Positions 6,087 to 14,638 of a DNA stretch of 64,000 bases are shown in pieces. Each line of letters starts with the position of its first letter. Within the stretch, counting starts at the first letter, position 1. The translations under genes were made by a program, and so were the position numbers. Under the pieces are notes generated by a model, which was not told the origin of the DNA, made no database searches, and saw only the letters and a list, made by a program, of their open reading frames with translations. The stretch is taken from assembly GCA_028713125.1 (NCBI GenBank), contig JAQTOU010000001.1:514273-578272 (forward strand), given 5' to 3'. The stretch is from Elusimicrobiales bacterium. GTDB taxonomy: Bacteria; Elusimicrobiota; Elusimicrobia; Elusimicrobiales; UBA9959.

Positions 6087-6120
6087 CTATTGAGGCTCAA
6101 CCTCAATAGGAACTATTGAG
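6087..6120 (-). repeat. REP-like palindrome, copy 4, plus a half copy
   Basis: 6087-6109 is the inverse orientation of the other copies (arms CTATTGAGG and CCTCAATAG). A further half arm, CTATTGAG, sits at 6113-6120. The thrS stop codon TGA (6105-6103) and its last codons lie within this sequence. Confidence 0.8.
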
Positions 6121-7872
6121 GGCGCGGGTGTCGGCTTCGGTTTTGGCTTTGGAGATGAACTCTTCCAAGCTTACGCCGAAGACGGACTTGTTGCCGCGGA
6201 GGCGCAGGGTGATATTGCCGGCCTCTTTTTCCTTCAGGCCGACTACCACGAGGTAGGGGTGCTTATGCATCGCGGCTTCGCGGACCTTGGCGTTGATGGT
6301 TTCATGGCGCAGGTCGGCTTCGACGCGCAGGCCGGCGGCTTTGAGCTTGGCCGTGACTTCTTTGGCGTAGCCTTCGGCGTCCTCGGTGATATTGAGGACC
6401 TTCACCTGCAGCGGCGAGAGCCATAGCGGGAAGTTGCCGGCGAAATGCTCGATGAGGAAGCCGATGAAGCGCTCGTGGGTTCCGAGCGGCGCGCGGTGGA
6501 TGCACAGAGGCGTCTTTTCTTCGTTCGAGGAATCCTTATAGGTCAGGCCGAAGCGGCCGGGCACGGCGAAGTCCACCTGGTTGGTGGCCAGCGTGAACTC
6601 TTTGCCGATGGCGCTCCAGACCTGCACGTCTATCTTGGGGCCGTAGAAAGCGGCCTCGTTGGGGATCTCTTTGTAGGCGAGTTTCCCCTCGTCCAGCGCG
6701 GTGCGGACCATCTTCTCGGTGGTGGCCCACATTTCGGGGTTATCCACATACTTCTTGCCCAGGCCCTCGGCGCCGTGGGTGGAGTAGCGCATGATATATT
6801 TTTCGATGCCGAAGATCTTGAAGTAGCCCAGGTACATATTGCAGACGGCGAGGAACTCTTCCTGGAACTGCTCGGGCGTGCAGTAGATATGCGCGTCGTT
6901 CATCTGCATCGAGCGCACGCGCATCAGGCCGAAAAGCTCGCCGGACTGCTCGTAGCGGTAGCAGGTCCCGTACTCGGCCATGCGCACGGGCATGTCGCGG
7001 TAGCTGCGCGGCTTGGAGCCGAAGATCTTGTGGTGGTGCGGGCAGTTCATCGGCTTGAGATAATATTTCTGCCCGTCTATCTCCATCGCCGGGAACATGC
7101 TCTCGGCGTAATAAGGCAAATGGCCGCTCTTGTGGTAGAGCGTGTCTTTGCAGATATGCGGCGTTTTCACGCGGACATAGCCGCCGGCGGCCTCGGTCTC
7201 TTTGGCGAGCCTTTCAAGCTCCTCTATCATCACAGCGCCGTTGGGCAGCCAGAGCGGCAGGCCCGGGCCTATATCGTCGTCGAAAGTGAAGATCTCGAGC
7301 TGCTTTCCGATCTTGCGGTGGTCGCGCTTCGCGGCCTCTTCCTGCTGCTTTACATAGGCGACGAGCTCGTCCTGCGTCTCGAAAGCCACGGCGTAGATGC
7401 GCTGCAGCATCGGGTTCTTCTCGCTTCCGCGCCAGTAAGCGCCGGCGATGGAAGTGAGTTTGAAAGCTTTAAGCTTGCCGGTATGCTCGACGTGGGGGCC
7501 TTTGCAGAGGTCCTCGAAAGGGCCGTTCTTGTAAATGCTGATGACGGAGCCTTCGGGGAGGTCATTGATAAGCTCGACTTTGTATTTCTCCCCTTTCTCC
7601 GCGAAATGTTTGAGGGCTTCGGCGCGGGGCAGTTCCACGCGCTCGAATTTCTGGGCCTGGCCGAGGATATGCTTCATCTTCTTTTCGATGAGGGGCAGGT
7701 CTTCGGGGGTGAAGTGGTGCTCGAGGTCGAAATCGTAGTAAAAGCCGTTCTCGATGGCGGGGCCGATGCCGTATTTCACGCCGGGGAAGAGCTGGCCGAC
7801 GGCCTGGGCCATGACGTGCGCCAGCGAATGGCGCATCTTGTGGAGGAGTTCTTCTTTGTTTTCTTCTGCCAT
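6103..7872 (-). CDS. thrS: Threonyl-tRNA synthetase lacking the TGS domain
   Basis: 589 residues charging tRNA-Thr in the cytoplasm. The editing domain is present (H15-SLA-H19 and the CKGPHVEHTG motif), followed by the class II core: MNCPHHHKIF, the RMAEYGTCYRYE motif 2 region, and HRAPLGTHERFIGFL motif 3, then an anticodon-binding domain (LSPLQVKVLNI to the end). E. coli ThrRS has 642 residues with an N-terminal TGS domain; here the protein begins directly at the editing domain. The C-terminal SSY and stop come from REP sequence. tRNA-Val and queF lie upstream on the same strand. Confidence 0.95.
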   Translation of the reverse strand: MAEENKEELLHKMRHSLAHVMAQAVGQLFPGVKYGIGPAIENGFYYDFDLEHHFTPEDLPLIEKKMKHILGQAQKFERVELPRAEALKHFAEKGEKYKVELINDLPEGSVISIYKNGPFEDLCKGPHVEHTGKLKAFKLTSIAGAYWRGSEKNPMLQRIYAVAFETQDELVAYVKQQEEAAKRDHRKIGKQLEIFTFDDDIGPGLPLWLPNGAVMIEELERLAKETEAAGGYVRVKTPHICKDTLYHKSGHLPYYAESMFPAMEIDGQKYYLKPMNCPHHHKIFGSKPRSYRDMPVRMAEYGTCYRYEQSGELFGLMRVRSMQMNDAHIYCTPEQFQEEFLAVCNMYLGYFKIFGIEKYIMRYSTHGAEGLGKKYVDNPEMWATTEKMVRTALDEGKLAYKEIPNEAAFYGPKIDVQVWSAIGKEFTLATNQVDFAVPGRFGLTYKDSSNEEKTPLCIHRAPLGTHERFIGFLIEHFAGNFPLWLSPLQVKVLNITEDAEGYAKEVTAKLKAAGLRVEADLRHETINAKVREAAMHKHPYLVVVGLKEKEAGNITLRLRGNKSVFGVSLEEFISKAKTEADTRALNSSY

Positions 7873-7940
7873 AGTTTCCTTAATTTAAAAAGCCCGCCAG
7901 TACCCAGAGCGGGTTCCAACGGGCTCTCTGTACTTAAATC

Positions 7941-8015
7941 TGGTGCCCAGTACAGGGATCGAACCTGTGACCTTTCCCATGTCAAGGGAACGCGCTACCG
8001 CTGCGCCAACTGGGC
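7941..8015 (-). tRNA. tRNA-Val (GAC)
   Basis: 75 nt with an encoded CCA. The acceptor stem GCCCAGT pairs at the 3' end before A-CCA; the anticodon loop TTGACAT gives GAC; the T loop is GTTCGATCC. It lies between queF and thrS on the same strand. Confidence 0.95.
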
Positions 8016-8044
8016 CTAAATCGCAAAATTATTATAGCAAAAAT

Positions 8045-8085
8045 GGGGACAGGCTACTTTATTGAAAATAAAGTAGCCTGTCCCC
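8045..8085. repeat. Perfect 17-bp inverted repeat, GGGGACAGGC family
   Basis: Arms GGGGACAGGCTACTTTA (8045-8061) and its exact complement (8069-8085) around a 7-nt loop. A near-copy lies at 52156-52199. It sits 5 bp after the queF stop and may act as a terminator, but having two dispersed copies suggests a mobile palindrome. Confidence 0.75.
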
Positions 8086-8090
8086 TTTCT

Positions 8091-8498
8091 TTATTTTTTA
8101 GCTTTGTACTGGGCTATTATCACGGAGCTCAGGCCGCCGCGCGGGGTGAAGTCGGCGGTGACGGTGCAGGAGCGGGGCTTTATCGCTTTTATCACGTCGT
8201 CCAGGATGCGGTTGGCGATGTTCTCCATGAAGATGCCGCAGTTGCGGTACTGGAGGAAATAATATTTGAGCGACTTCAGCTCTAGGCAGAGCTTGGCGGG
8301 GACGTATTCTATAGTGATGGTCCCGAAATCGGGGAGGCCGGTCTTGGGGCAGACGGAGGTGAACTCCGGGTGCTCGATCATTATGGTGTAGTCGCGCTTG
8401 TACTGGTTCTCCCAGGATTCTATCTCGGGCAGCTTTATGCTTTTTACGCTCTGCGCCTGGCCCTGGGTATAACCGAACTTCGTCGAGGTGTTTTTCAT
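8091..8498 (-). CDS. queF: NADPH-dependent 7-cyano-7-deazaguanine (preQ0) reductase
   Basis: 135 residues, the short (type I, unimodular) form. FTSVCPKTGLPDFGT holds the nucleophilic C50 and the acid D57; LELKSLKYY is the family substrate/NADPH motif, and YRNCGIFMENIAN follows. It reduces preQ0 to preQ1 in queuosine biosynthesis. AAGGAGC precedes ATG 8498. It lies 9 bp downstream of copA in the same direction. No other queuosine genes or preQ1 riboswitch were seen. Confidence 0.95.
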   Translation of the reverse strand: MKNTSTKFGYTQGQAQSVKSIKLPEIESWENQYKRDYTIMIEHPEFTSVCPKTGLPDFGTITIEYVPAKLCLELKSLKYYFLQYRNCGIFMENIANRILDDVIKAIKPRSCTVTADFTPRGGLSSVIIAQYKAKK

Positions 8499-8507
8499 AT
8501 TAGCTCC

Positions 8508-10706
8508 TTAAATTTTCGCGCGCTTAAGCCTGAGGGAATTCATTACCACCGAAATAGAACTGAGCGCCATAGCGGCGCCGGCCGCGGAGGGCGGGATGAC
8601 CACGCCCCACTTCGGATAAAAGACCCCGGCGGCCATCGGGATAAGAACGATATTGTAAGCGAAGGCCCACGCCAAATTCTGGTTGATAGTCCTCTTTATC
8701 CTCTTCGAGATCCTGACCGCGGTTATCACGGAGCGCAGGTCATTGTTCATCAAGGTGATGTCGCTCGAGTGCACGGCCACGTCGGTGCCGGAACGCATCG
8801 CCATACCGAGGTCGGCCTCGGAAAGAGCGGGCGCGTCGTTGAAGCCGTCGCCCACCATCGCGGTGCGCTTGCCCAGGGCTTTGTAGCGCATCACCAGCCG
8901 GCGCTTCTCCTCGGGGAAGATCTCGGCGTGGAAAGTCTTTATTCCGACGGCGGCGGCCGCATGGGCCACCACGGCCTGCCGGTCGCCGGAGGCCATCACC
9001 GGCTCTATGCCCATGGCTTCGAGTTCTTTGATTATTTCTGCGGCCTCGGGGCGCAGTACGTCGGCCAGGCGGCCGTAGCCCATGAATTTCCCGTCGAGCG
9101 CGGCGAGCAGCATGGAGTCGGAGGAAGCGGTGATCTCGGCGCGGACGGCCGGCGGGACCGGCAGGGGCAGCTCGTCGAACCATTTAAGGCTGCCCACCAC
9201 CATCTCCCCCCCGGCGGCATGGGCGCGGACGCCTTTGCCCGGCACGGCTTCAAAAGCGGTAAGCGCGAGCGGCTTTACCTTTGCTTCCTTGGCCTGGCGG
9301 CGCACGGCCTCGGCGAAAGGGTGCTCGGATTTCTCCTCGGCGGAGGAAAGAAGCTGCAGCAATTTTTTCTCGGTAGTCTCGAAAGGGTGCAGGCTTTCCA
9401 GGCGCATCCGGCCCTCTGTCACGGTCCCGGTCTTGTCGAAGATCACGACGTCCACGCCCGAGGCGCGCTCGAGCACGTCGGCATTGCGGATAAGTATCCC
9501 GGCGGAAGCGGCCCGGCCGAAGCCGACGGCGACGGCCATCGGAACCGCCAGGCCCATCGCGCAGGGGCAGGCCACGGCGAGCACCGCGGCGAAAATTCCG
9601 GCGGCCCGCGCGAGATCGTAATAATGGAACCAGAACGCCGCGGCCGTGGCGGCTATCAGGAATACCGCGGGCACGAACCAGGCTGAGATCCTGTCCACCA
9701 TATGCTGCACTGCGCTCTTCTCGGCCTGGCTTTCTTCTACGGCGGTTACGATCTTCATCAGGACCGTGTCTTCACCCACGCCCTCGGCGGTGAATTCGAG
9801 CGCGCCGGTCTTGTTTATGGTCCCGGCATAGACGCGCGCGCCGGCTTCTTTCTCGACGGGAACCACTTCGCCGGTAAGGAGGCTTTCGTCCATTGCGGAG
9901 GAGCCGCCCGTCACCCTGCCGTCCACGGGGACCTGCTCGCCGGGGCGAAGCAGGACCAAATCGCCGGGAACTATCTCGGCCACGGGCACGGTCTGCTCCT
10001 TGCCGTCTTTAAGGCGGCGGGCGAACTTGGGCGCTATCTTGAAAAGCTTGGCCACGGCCTCGCCTGCCTTGTTCTTTGAACGGGCCTCCAGCCAGCGGCC
10101 GAGGTTTATAAAGGTCACCAGCATGCCCACTTCATGCCACTGGGCGTGGTAGTGCATCCCGCTGCCGGGGAAGATTGTGACGAAGACGCCGTAAAAATAA
10201 GTGACGCTTGTGCTGAGCGAGACCAGCGAGTTCATGTCGGCGGTATGGGCCTTAAGCGCGCGCAGGAAGCCCTGGTGGAAATGCTTGCCGGCGAACCACC
10301 AGGCGAGCCCGGCGACGGTCATCATCGCGTAAGGGTTTATCGGAGAGACCAGGTCGAGCAGGAGGAAGCTGGTAAGGAGCAGGCCGAGCAGGAAGCGCTT
10401 AAGGAAAACGTTCTTTTCCCGCTCCAGCTCTTTCAGGGCGGTATTCTCGGCGGCGCCGGCCGATTCGGAGAAGGCCAGGGCTTTATAGCCGAGCTCCTCT
10501 ATCCTGCCGGAGATAAGCCCGGAATTTGCAAGGGCCGGGTCATAGGAAAGGAAAGCCGTGCGGGAAGGGAGGTTGACGGACACGCCGGCCACGCCGGGCA
10601 GGGAGTTAAGGCCGTTCTCGAGCCGGGCCACGCAGGAGGCGCAATGAACGCCCTCGAGCGGTATGACCGCGCGCTTGAATTTTTTCTCCGGTACGGCTTT
10701 GTCCAT
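8508..10706 (-). CDS. copA: Cu(I)-translocating P-type ATPase
   Basis: 732 residues. One N-terminal heavy-metal-associated domain (GVHCASC, C22/C25), then transmembrane helices, the TGE loop (LTGEVVPVEK), the ACPCAMG ion-site motif, DKTGTVTEG phosphorylation site, SEHPFAEA, GDRQAV and MVGDGFNDAPAL. The last two helices carry YN (FAYNIVLIP) and M-SS (MALSSISVV), the Cu+ set. It exports copper across the inner membrane. It lies between a lipoprotein protease gene (6-bp gap) and queF; no CopZ or CueR-type gene is close. Confidence 0.93.
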   Translation of the reverse strand: MDKAVPEKKFKRAVIPLEGVHCASCVARLENGLNSLPGVAGVSVNLPSRTAFLSYDPALANSGLISGRIEELGYKALAFSESAGAAENTALKELEREKNVFLKRFLLGLLLTSFLLLDLVSPINPYAMMTVAGLAWWFAGKHFHQGFLRALKAHTADMNSLVSLSTSVTYFYGVFVTIFPGSGMHYHAQWHEVGMLVTFINLGRWLEARSKNKAGEAVAKLFKIAPKFARRLKDGKEQTVPVAEIVPGDLVLLRPGEQVPVDGRVTGGSSAMDESLLTGEVVPVEKEAGARVYAGTINKTGALEFTAEGVGEDTVLMKIVTAVEESQAEKSAVQHMVDRISAWFVPAVFLIAATAAAFWFHYYDLARAAGIFAAVLAVACPCAMGLAVPMAVAVGFGRAASAGILIRNADVLERASGVDVVIFDKTGTVTEGRMRLESLHPFETTEKKLLQLLSSAEEKSEHPFAEAVRRQAKEAKVKPLALTAFEAVPGKGVRAHAAGGEMVVGSLKWFDELPLPVPPAVRAEITASSDSMLLAALDGKFMGYGRLADVLRPEAAEIIKELEAMGIEPVMASGDRQAVVAHAAAAVGIKTFHAEIFPEEKRRLVMRYKALGKRTAMVGDGFNDAPALSEADLGMAMRSGTDVAVHSSDITLMNNDLRSVITAVRISKRIKRTINQNLAWAFAYNIVLIPMAAGVFYPKWGVVIPPSAAGAAMALSSISVVMNSLRLKRAKI

Positions 10707-10712
10707 AGTTCG

Positions 10713-11528
10713 CTACCGCTGCACTTCGAGCTTCCAGGCTTTTTCAAGTTCGGGCAGGTTTTTCCACAGGCCTGAATAAGTGTCTTCGAGCGCCCTGTCC
10801 ACGGTAGCGCCGTCGCGCAGCTTCCCGATGAAGATGGAGAAGCTGAAAGAGCCGCCCTGCTTTATAAGGAAGCCCGCCACGGAGCCGGCCTGCGCGTACC
10901 AGCGGTCCACATTGCGCTGGCTCTCGCTCTGGGGGACCAGGTTTATCATCTGCGAGAAAGGGATGGGATTCGGCGCGACGCCGGAGCGCACGCGGTCCTC
11001 GTAAAATATCGCCGAGGCCTGGTTGGAGCGGCTTTCCTCGTAGACCGCCACGCCCTCGTTCAGCCAGCGCAGCGCGCCGGACTGGGAGAGGCCCATGAAT
11101 TCATTGAAGATAAGGTGCGTCATCTCGTGGCCGATAGTTGCCTTCAGGCCTTCCCCCTCGAACAGGAGGAGGGCATTGCCGTAAGCGGCCCCGCCCGACC
11201 AGCCCGGCTGGCCGGTCTTGGTATGATACTCGTCGGCGTCGCGGTAGATCACCACATTGTAGGGCCGGGCGGGCACGAAGGAGTAAAGCCCCAGGTCCTG
11301 CATGATGCGGGTATAGTTCTCCTCGAGGAGAGCGGCGTTAAGCAGGGCCGAGGAGGAAGAATAGGCCTTCACGGCGAAATGCGCGGTCTCCTCGGTCTTA
11401 TAGCCGGGGTCGAGGCCCTGGTAGGGCGACTCCACCGGCTGGGCGAGGGCGGCGGCCGGCGAACCCTCCGTGGGGATATCGACGCAGGCGCAGCAGGACA
11501 GGAGGAGCAAAGCGAGAAGTGTTTTCAT
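10713..11528 (-). CDS. Lipoprotein metalloprotease (gluzincin, peptidase MA-like)
   Basis: 271 residues. A short signal ending in a lipobox-like LLSC (Cys12; neighbouring Cys are alternatives) predicts a lipid-anchored protein. H134-EMT-H138 with E158 in WLNEGVAVYEE forms a gluzincin zinc site as in PF13485 (peptidase MA family). The preceding ARPYNVVIYRDADEYH and the GGAAYGNALLLFEG strand fit that fold. It probably acts in the periplasm or on the outer-membrane inner face; substrate unknown. The gene overlaps nothing but is tightly packed between a GT-C gene and copA. Confidence 0.75.
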   Translation of the reverse strand: MKTLLALLLLSCCACVDIPTEGSPAAALAQPVESPYQGLDPGYKTEETAHFAVKAYSSSSALLNAALLEENYTRIMQDLGLYSFVPARPYNVVIYRDADEYHTKTGQPGWSGGAAYGNALLLFEGEGLKATIGHEMTHLIFNEFMGLSQSGALRWLNEGVAVYEESRSNQASAIFYEDRVRSGVAPNPIPFSQMINLVPQSESQRNVDRWYAQAGSVAGFLIKQGGSFSFSIFIGKLRDGATVDRALEDTYSGLWKNLPELEKAWKLEVQR

Positions 11529-11546
11529 CGTATAAGCGCGGCCTTC

Positions 11547-13676
11547 CTAGTACAGCTCTATCATTTTTTTAGTTATGCGCAGGCCGGAGACCCGGATGCC
11601 GTAAGGGTTGTCCGAGAAATCGAGCCTGAAGGTGAAGAGCTGCAGCAAATAGGGAGAAAGCGTGACCGGGCCGAGGACGAAGAAGAGCGGCTTGGCTTCA
11701 AGCACCGCGCCGTCCTTGATGGACAGGGCGAAATCGGCGTGCAGCCGCCGCCCGCGGGCCAGGGCGGTAACGTCGAGATTGTCGTCGAGGGTTATCTTCA
11801 GGTCGGTCAGGAAAGGGTAGCGCTCCGCGAGGTAGCGCTCCACCGCGTATTCGGTGATCTTGGCCGAGGTCACTTTTACGGCGCCGACGCCGGCGGGGAC
11901 GAATGGGTTAAGCGAGGCGCTCGCGGCGGAGAGGCCGCTGATATCCAGCGTAAGGCCGTAGACGTCCCCGCCCAGAAGCAGGGCCGCCGGCGCGAAAAGG
12001 TTCGCCGAGGCGTAAACTCCGGAGGCCTGGTCGAAGCCGGAAAGCTGCAGGGTCGCGTCCTCGATGCCGAGCGGGCCCAGGGCGAGGTTCCTCACCTCGT
12101 GCGTCCCGTTCCCGAGGAACATCTCGGCGGAGGGGTTCTTTACGTAGACTTCGGCCCTGGAAGTGTCGTTCAGCTCCAGGTCGGCCTTTTTATCGAAGAC
12201 GGCGGGGAACCAGGGCTTGTTCTTCAGGGCGGCGAAGGAAGCTTCCACCGCGGAGGGCTTCTCGCCGAAGCGCGGGGTTTTATGGATAAGTACGAAAGCG
12301 CAGGCGGGGCAGGCCGGGCTGTCGGCGAACTTGACCTGCAAAGGCGACTTGGTGGCGGCGAAGCGCAGGGCCCCCGAATTAAGGCTTTCGTCGCCGTAGA
12401 TCCCGACCAGGCCGCCCTTGAGCGGGGCATTGTTCTCGATGAGAGCGAGGAGCTCGGCGGAGCGGAAATCGCCGGCGGGAGGCGGCGGCAGGCCCGCGAG
12501 CGGGTATTTGCCGCCGAAAGAGCGCACCAGCCCGGACTGGTTCACGGCGCCCAGGGCGAGGACGAAAATAAGGAGGTACTTGCGGGCCTGGTGCGGCGTC
12601 ATCACCGGCACGGCTATCGCCAGGGGCAGCAGCGCCGGGTAGAGCAGCTGCGGGTGGCTGCCGCGCACGACCCAGGTCAGAAGCAGGTAGGGCGCCCAGA
12701 ACCAGGCGGCCACTACTTTCTTTTTTTCATAGGGCATGAAGACCGAATAGTACATCCAGGTCAGCCCGGCCGCGCCGAGGAGGAAAAGCGGCAGCCCCGC
12801 GGCGGAGACGCCCAGCTTGAAATAATGCCAGAAGCCGTTATAGTCCCCCCAAAGCGGGACCAGGCCGGCGGCCACGGCGGCGATGGCGAACAGATACCAG
12901 GGCAAATTCAGGACCAGGCCCGGGAGCATGCCCTTGAACAGCTCGTCGCGGCTGGACGGGTTGGCGAAGCCCTCGATTATGAAAGGCGCGAGCGGCAGGG
13001 CGTAAAGCCAGAAGAACCTGTGCGAGAAAAAGCCGAGGCCGAGGCAGACGGCGAAAGCGAAAGACCACTGCGGGTGCTCGAACTCGTCGGAGCGGATATA
13101 GCAGGCGTAAACCGCGGCCGCGAGGGCCATCAGCGCCATCTCGGGAGCGGGCCGGCGCGCGGTCTCGAGCACGAAAGGGAAAGCCAGGGCGAAAGCGGCG
13201 CCGAACCAGCCGGCCATATTCGGGCGGCTCCTGCGCACGGCCAGGAAGATCGCGAGCGCGAGCACCAGCATGTAAAAAGAATTCACGACGATGAGCGCGA
13301 GATTTAGGTCGCTGGTAAGGTAGTTCAGCACCGGCACATAGGACAGGTAATAAAGCGGCGGGTTGAGCGTGAGGTCGGAGAACTCCGGCTTGAGGAGCGC
13401 CCAGAAGCCCTGGCTTTTGAGGTAGGCAGCGTAGCGCAGCACGCCGCCGAAGCTCTCCGCGTCGGCCTGGTTGAAGAAATAGCCGCGCCTGAAGGCCCAC
13501 TGGGCCAGGAGCAGGGCGTGGAAAAGCCAGATAGCGCCCAGGACGATGAGGCCCGTTGAAAGTTTCTCCCGCCCGGGCCGCACAAGCTCCTTTTCGAAAA
13601 GGAGGCTTTCGAAGGTCATCCTGGTAGCCAGGAATTTTTTACGCCAGGGGGAGAGATTGTCCGTATCTTCTGACAT
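11547..13676 (-). CDS. GT-C membrane glycosyltransferase with C-terminal LmeA-like domain
   Basis: 709 residues. Residues from about 40 to 390 hold about ten transmembrane helices with ArnT/PMT-like signs: FNQADAESFGG in the first loop (acidic catalytic position), LNPPLYYLSYV and ETARRPAPEMALM. A soluble segment follows, and roughly the last 200 residues are beta-rich (RNLALGPLGIEDATLQLSGF, VTSAKITEYAVERYLAERYP, DNPYGIRVSGLRIT), resembling DUF2993/LmeA lipid-binding domains. The likely role is sugar transfer from a polyprenyl donor at the periplasmic face; the fused domain is unusual. Fourteen base pairs separate it from the TPR gene upstream. Confidence 0.65.
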   Translation of the reverse strand: MSEDTDNLSPWRKKFLATRMTFESLLFEKELVRPGREKLSTGLIVLGAIWLFHALLLAQWAFRRGYFFNQADAESFGGVLRYAAYLKSQGFWALLKPEFSDLTLNPPLYYLSYVPVLNYLTSDLNLALIVVNSFYMLVLALAIFLAVRRSRPNMAGWFGAAFALAFPFVLETARRPAPEMALMALAAAVYACYIRSDEFEHPQWSFAFAVCLGLGFFSHRFFWLYALPLAPFIIEGFANPSSRDELFKGMLPGLVLNLPWYLFAIAAVAAGLVPLWGDYNGFWHYFKLGVSAAGLPLFLLGAAGLTWMYYSVFMPYEKKKVVAAWFWAPYLLLTWVVRGSHPQLLYPALLPLAIAVPVMTPHQARKYLLIFVLALGAVNQSGLVRSFGGKYPLAGLPPPPAGDFRSAELLALIENNAPLKGGLVGIYGDESLNSGALRFAATKSPLQVKFADSPACPACAFVLIHKTPRFGEKPSAVEASFAALKNKPWFPAVFDKKADLELNDTSRAEVYVKNPSAEMFLGNGTHEVRNLALGPLGIEDATLQLSGFDQASGVYASANLFAPAALLLGGDVYGLTLDISGLSAASASLNPFVPAGVGAVKVTSAKITEYAVERYLAERYPFLTDLKITLDDNLDVTALARGRRLHADFALSIKDGAVLEAKPLFFVLGPVTLSPYLLQLFTFRLDFSDNPYGIRVSGLRITKKMIELY

Positions 13677-13690
13677 TTAATGGGGCTCCG

Positions 13691-14638
13691 TTATTTCCGT
13701 TTCTTCCTGGCGGGCGCGGCCGGTTTTTCGAGCGCGTCCAGCTTGGCCCGGTAAACCGAAGCTGATTTAGGCGAAAGCTCGGCGGCCAGCCTGTACTGCG
13801 CCACCGCGTTCTCCTTGTCCTTCATCGCGGCGTAGATATCGCCCATCAGCCCGCGGAGCTGGTAGGAGTCCGGCTTGACGGCCGCGGCCCTGGACGAAGC
13901 CTCGAGCGCGCCTTCGAGATTTCCCACTTTATAAAGCGAGAAGGCCAGCCAGTAGGTGTAAACCGGGTCTTCGGGCTTGAGCTCGGCGGCTTTCGAGAAT
14001 TCCTGCACGGCGCCGGCATAATCCGTCATAAAATAGAGCGCTTTGCCGCGCTCGAAAATAGCCAGGGCCGCGGCCGGGTTGAGGGCCAGGAGCGCGTCCA
14101 GGTCCGCGAGCGCGGCGGGCAGATTGCGGGCTTTGCGCGCGCAGAGAGCGCGGTGGTAATAGGCCATCTGGAATTTATCGTTCAGCTCGAGCGCGCGGGT
14201 AAGGTCGGCGGTGGCGCCCTCGCAGTCGCCCAGCTTGTAGGCCGAGAGGCCGCGGTTGAGCAGCGCGAAGGAATAATCCGGCTTCACGGCCAGCGCTTCG
14301 GTGAAAAGGGTCACGGCCTCGCGGTAGTTCCCCCCGTCCATAAGGAGCGCGCCGAGGTTATTGTAGGCGGGCAGGAAAGAAGAGTTCATCTCTATGGCCT
14401 TGCGGTAATCCAGGCCGGCCTTCTGCCTGTCGCCCTGCCGCTCGAAGGCCAGGCCGCGCGAAGTGAGGGCCTCGGGATAATTCCTTTTGATCAGGAGCGC
14501 CCTGTTGTAGTTCTCGAGGGCCTCGTTGTCCTTCCCGGCGGCGTAAAGGTAGTTCCCACGCTCGAAGTAGAACTCGGGCGACCTGTTGCACCCGGCCAGC
14601 CCGGCGGCTATCAGCGCGAATAAAATTATTTTCTTCAT
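13691..14638 (-). CDS. TPR lipoprotein
   Basis: 315 residues. MKKIILFALIAAGLAGCN is a lipoprotein signal with lipobox LAGC (Cys17). The rest is a continuous array of about eight tetratricopeptide repeats (for example AYNNLGALLMDGGNYREAVTLFTEAL and FALLNRGLSAYKLGDCEGAT), ending in a Lys/Arg tail. It is likely a periplasmic scaffold for envelope proteins. Its ATG overlaps the lspA stop (ATGA), so they are translationally coupled. Confidence 0.85.
   Translation of the reverse strand: MKKIILFALIAAGLAGCNRSPEFYFERGNYLYAAGKDNEALENYNRALLIKRNYPEALTSRGLAFERQGDRQKAGLDYRKAIEMNSSFLPAYNNLGALLMDGGNYREAVTLFTEALAVKPDYSFALLNRGLSAYKLGDCEGATADLTRALELNDKFQMAYYHRALCARKARNLPAALADLDALLALNPAAALAIFERGKALYFMTDYAGAVQEFSKAAELKPEDPVYTYWLAFSLYKVGNLEGALEASSRAAAVKPDSYQLRGLMGDIYAAMKDKENAVAQYRLAAELSPKSASVYRAKLDALEKPAAPARKKRK

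Noticed and set aside
6445-8019. Long + strand open frame (524 codons)
   Set aside because: It is the complement of thrS and tRNA-Val and has no ribosome site; high GC makes such shadow frames common.
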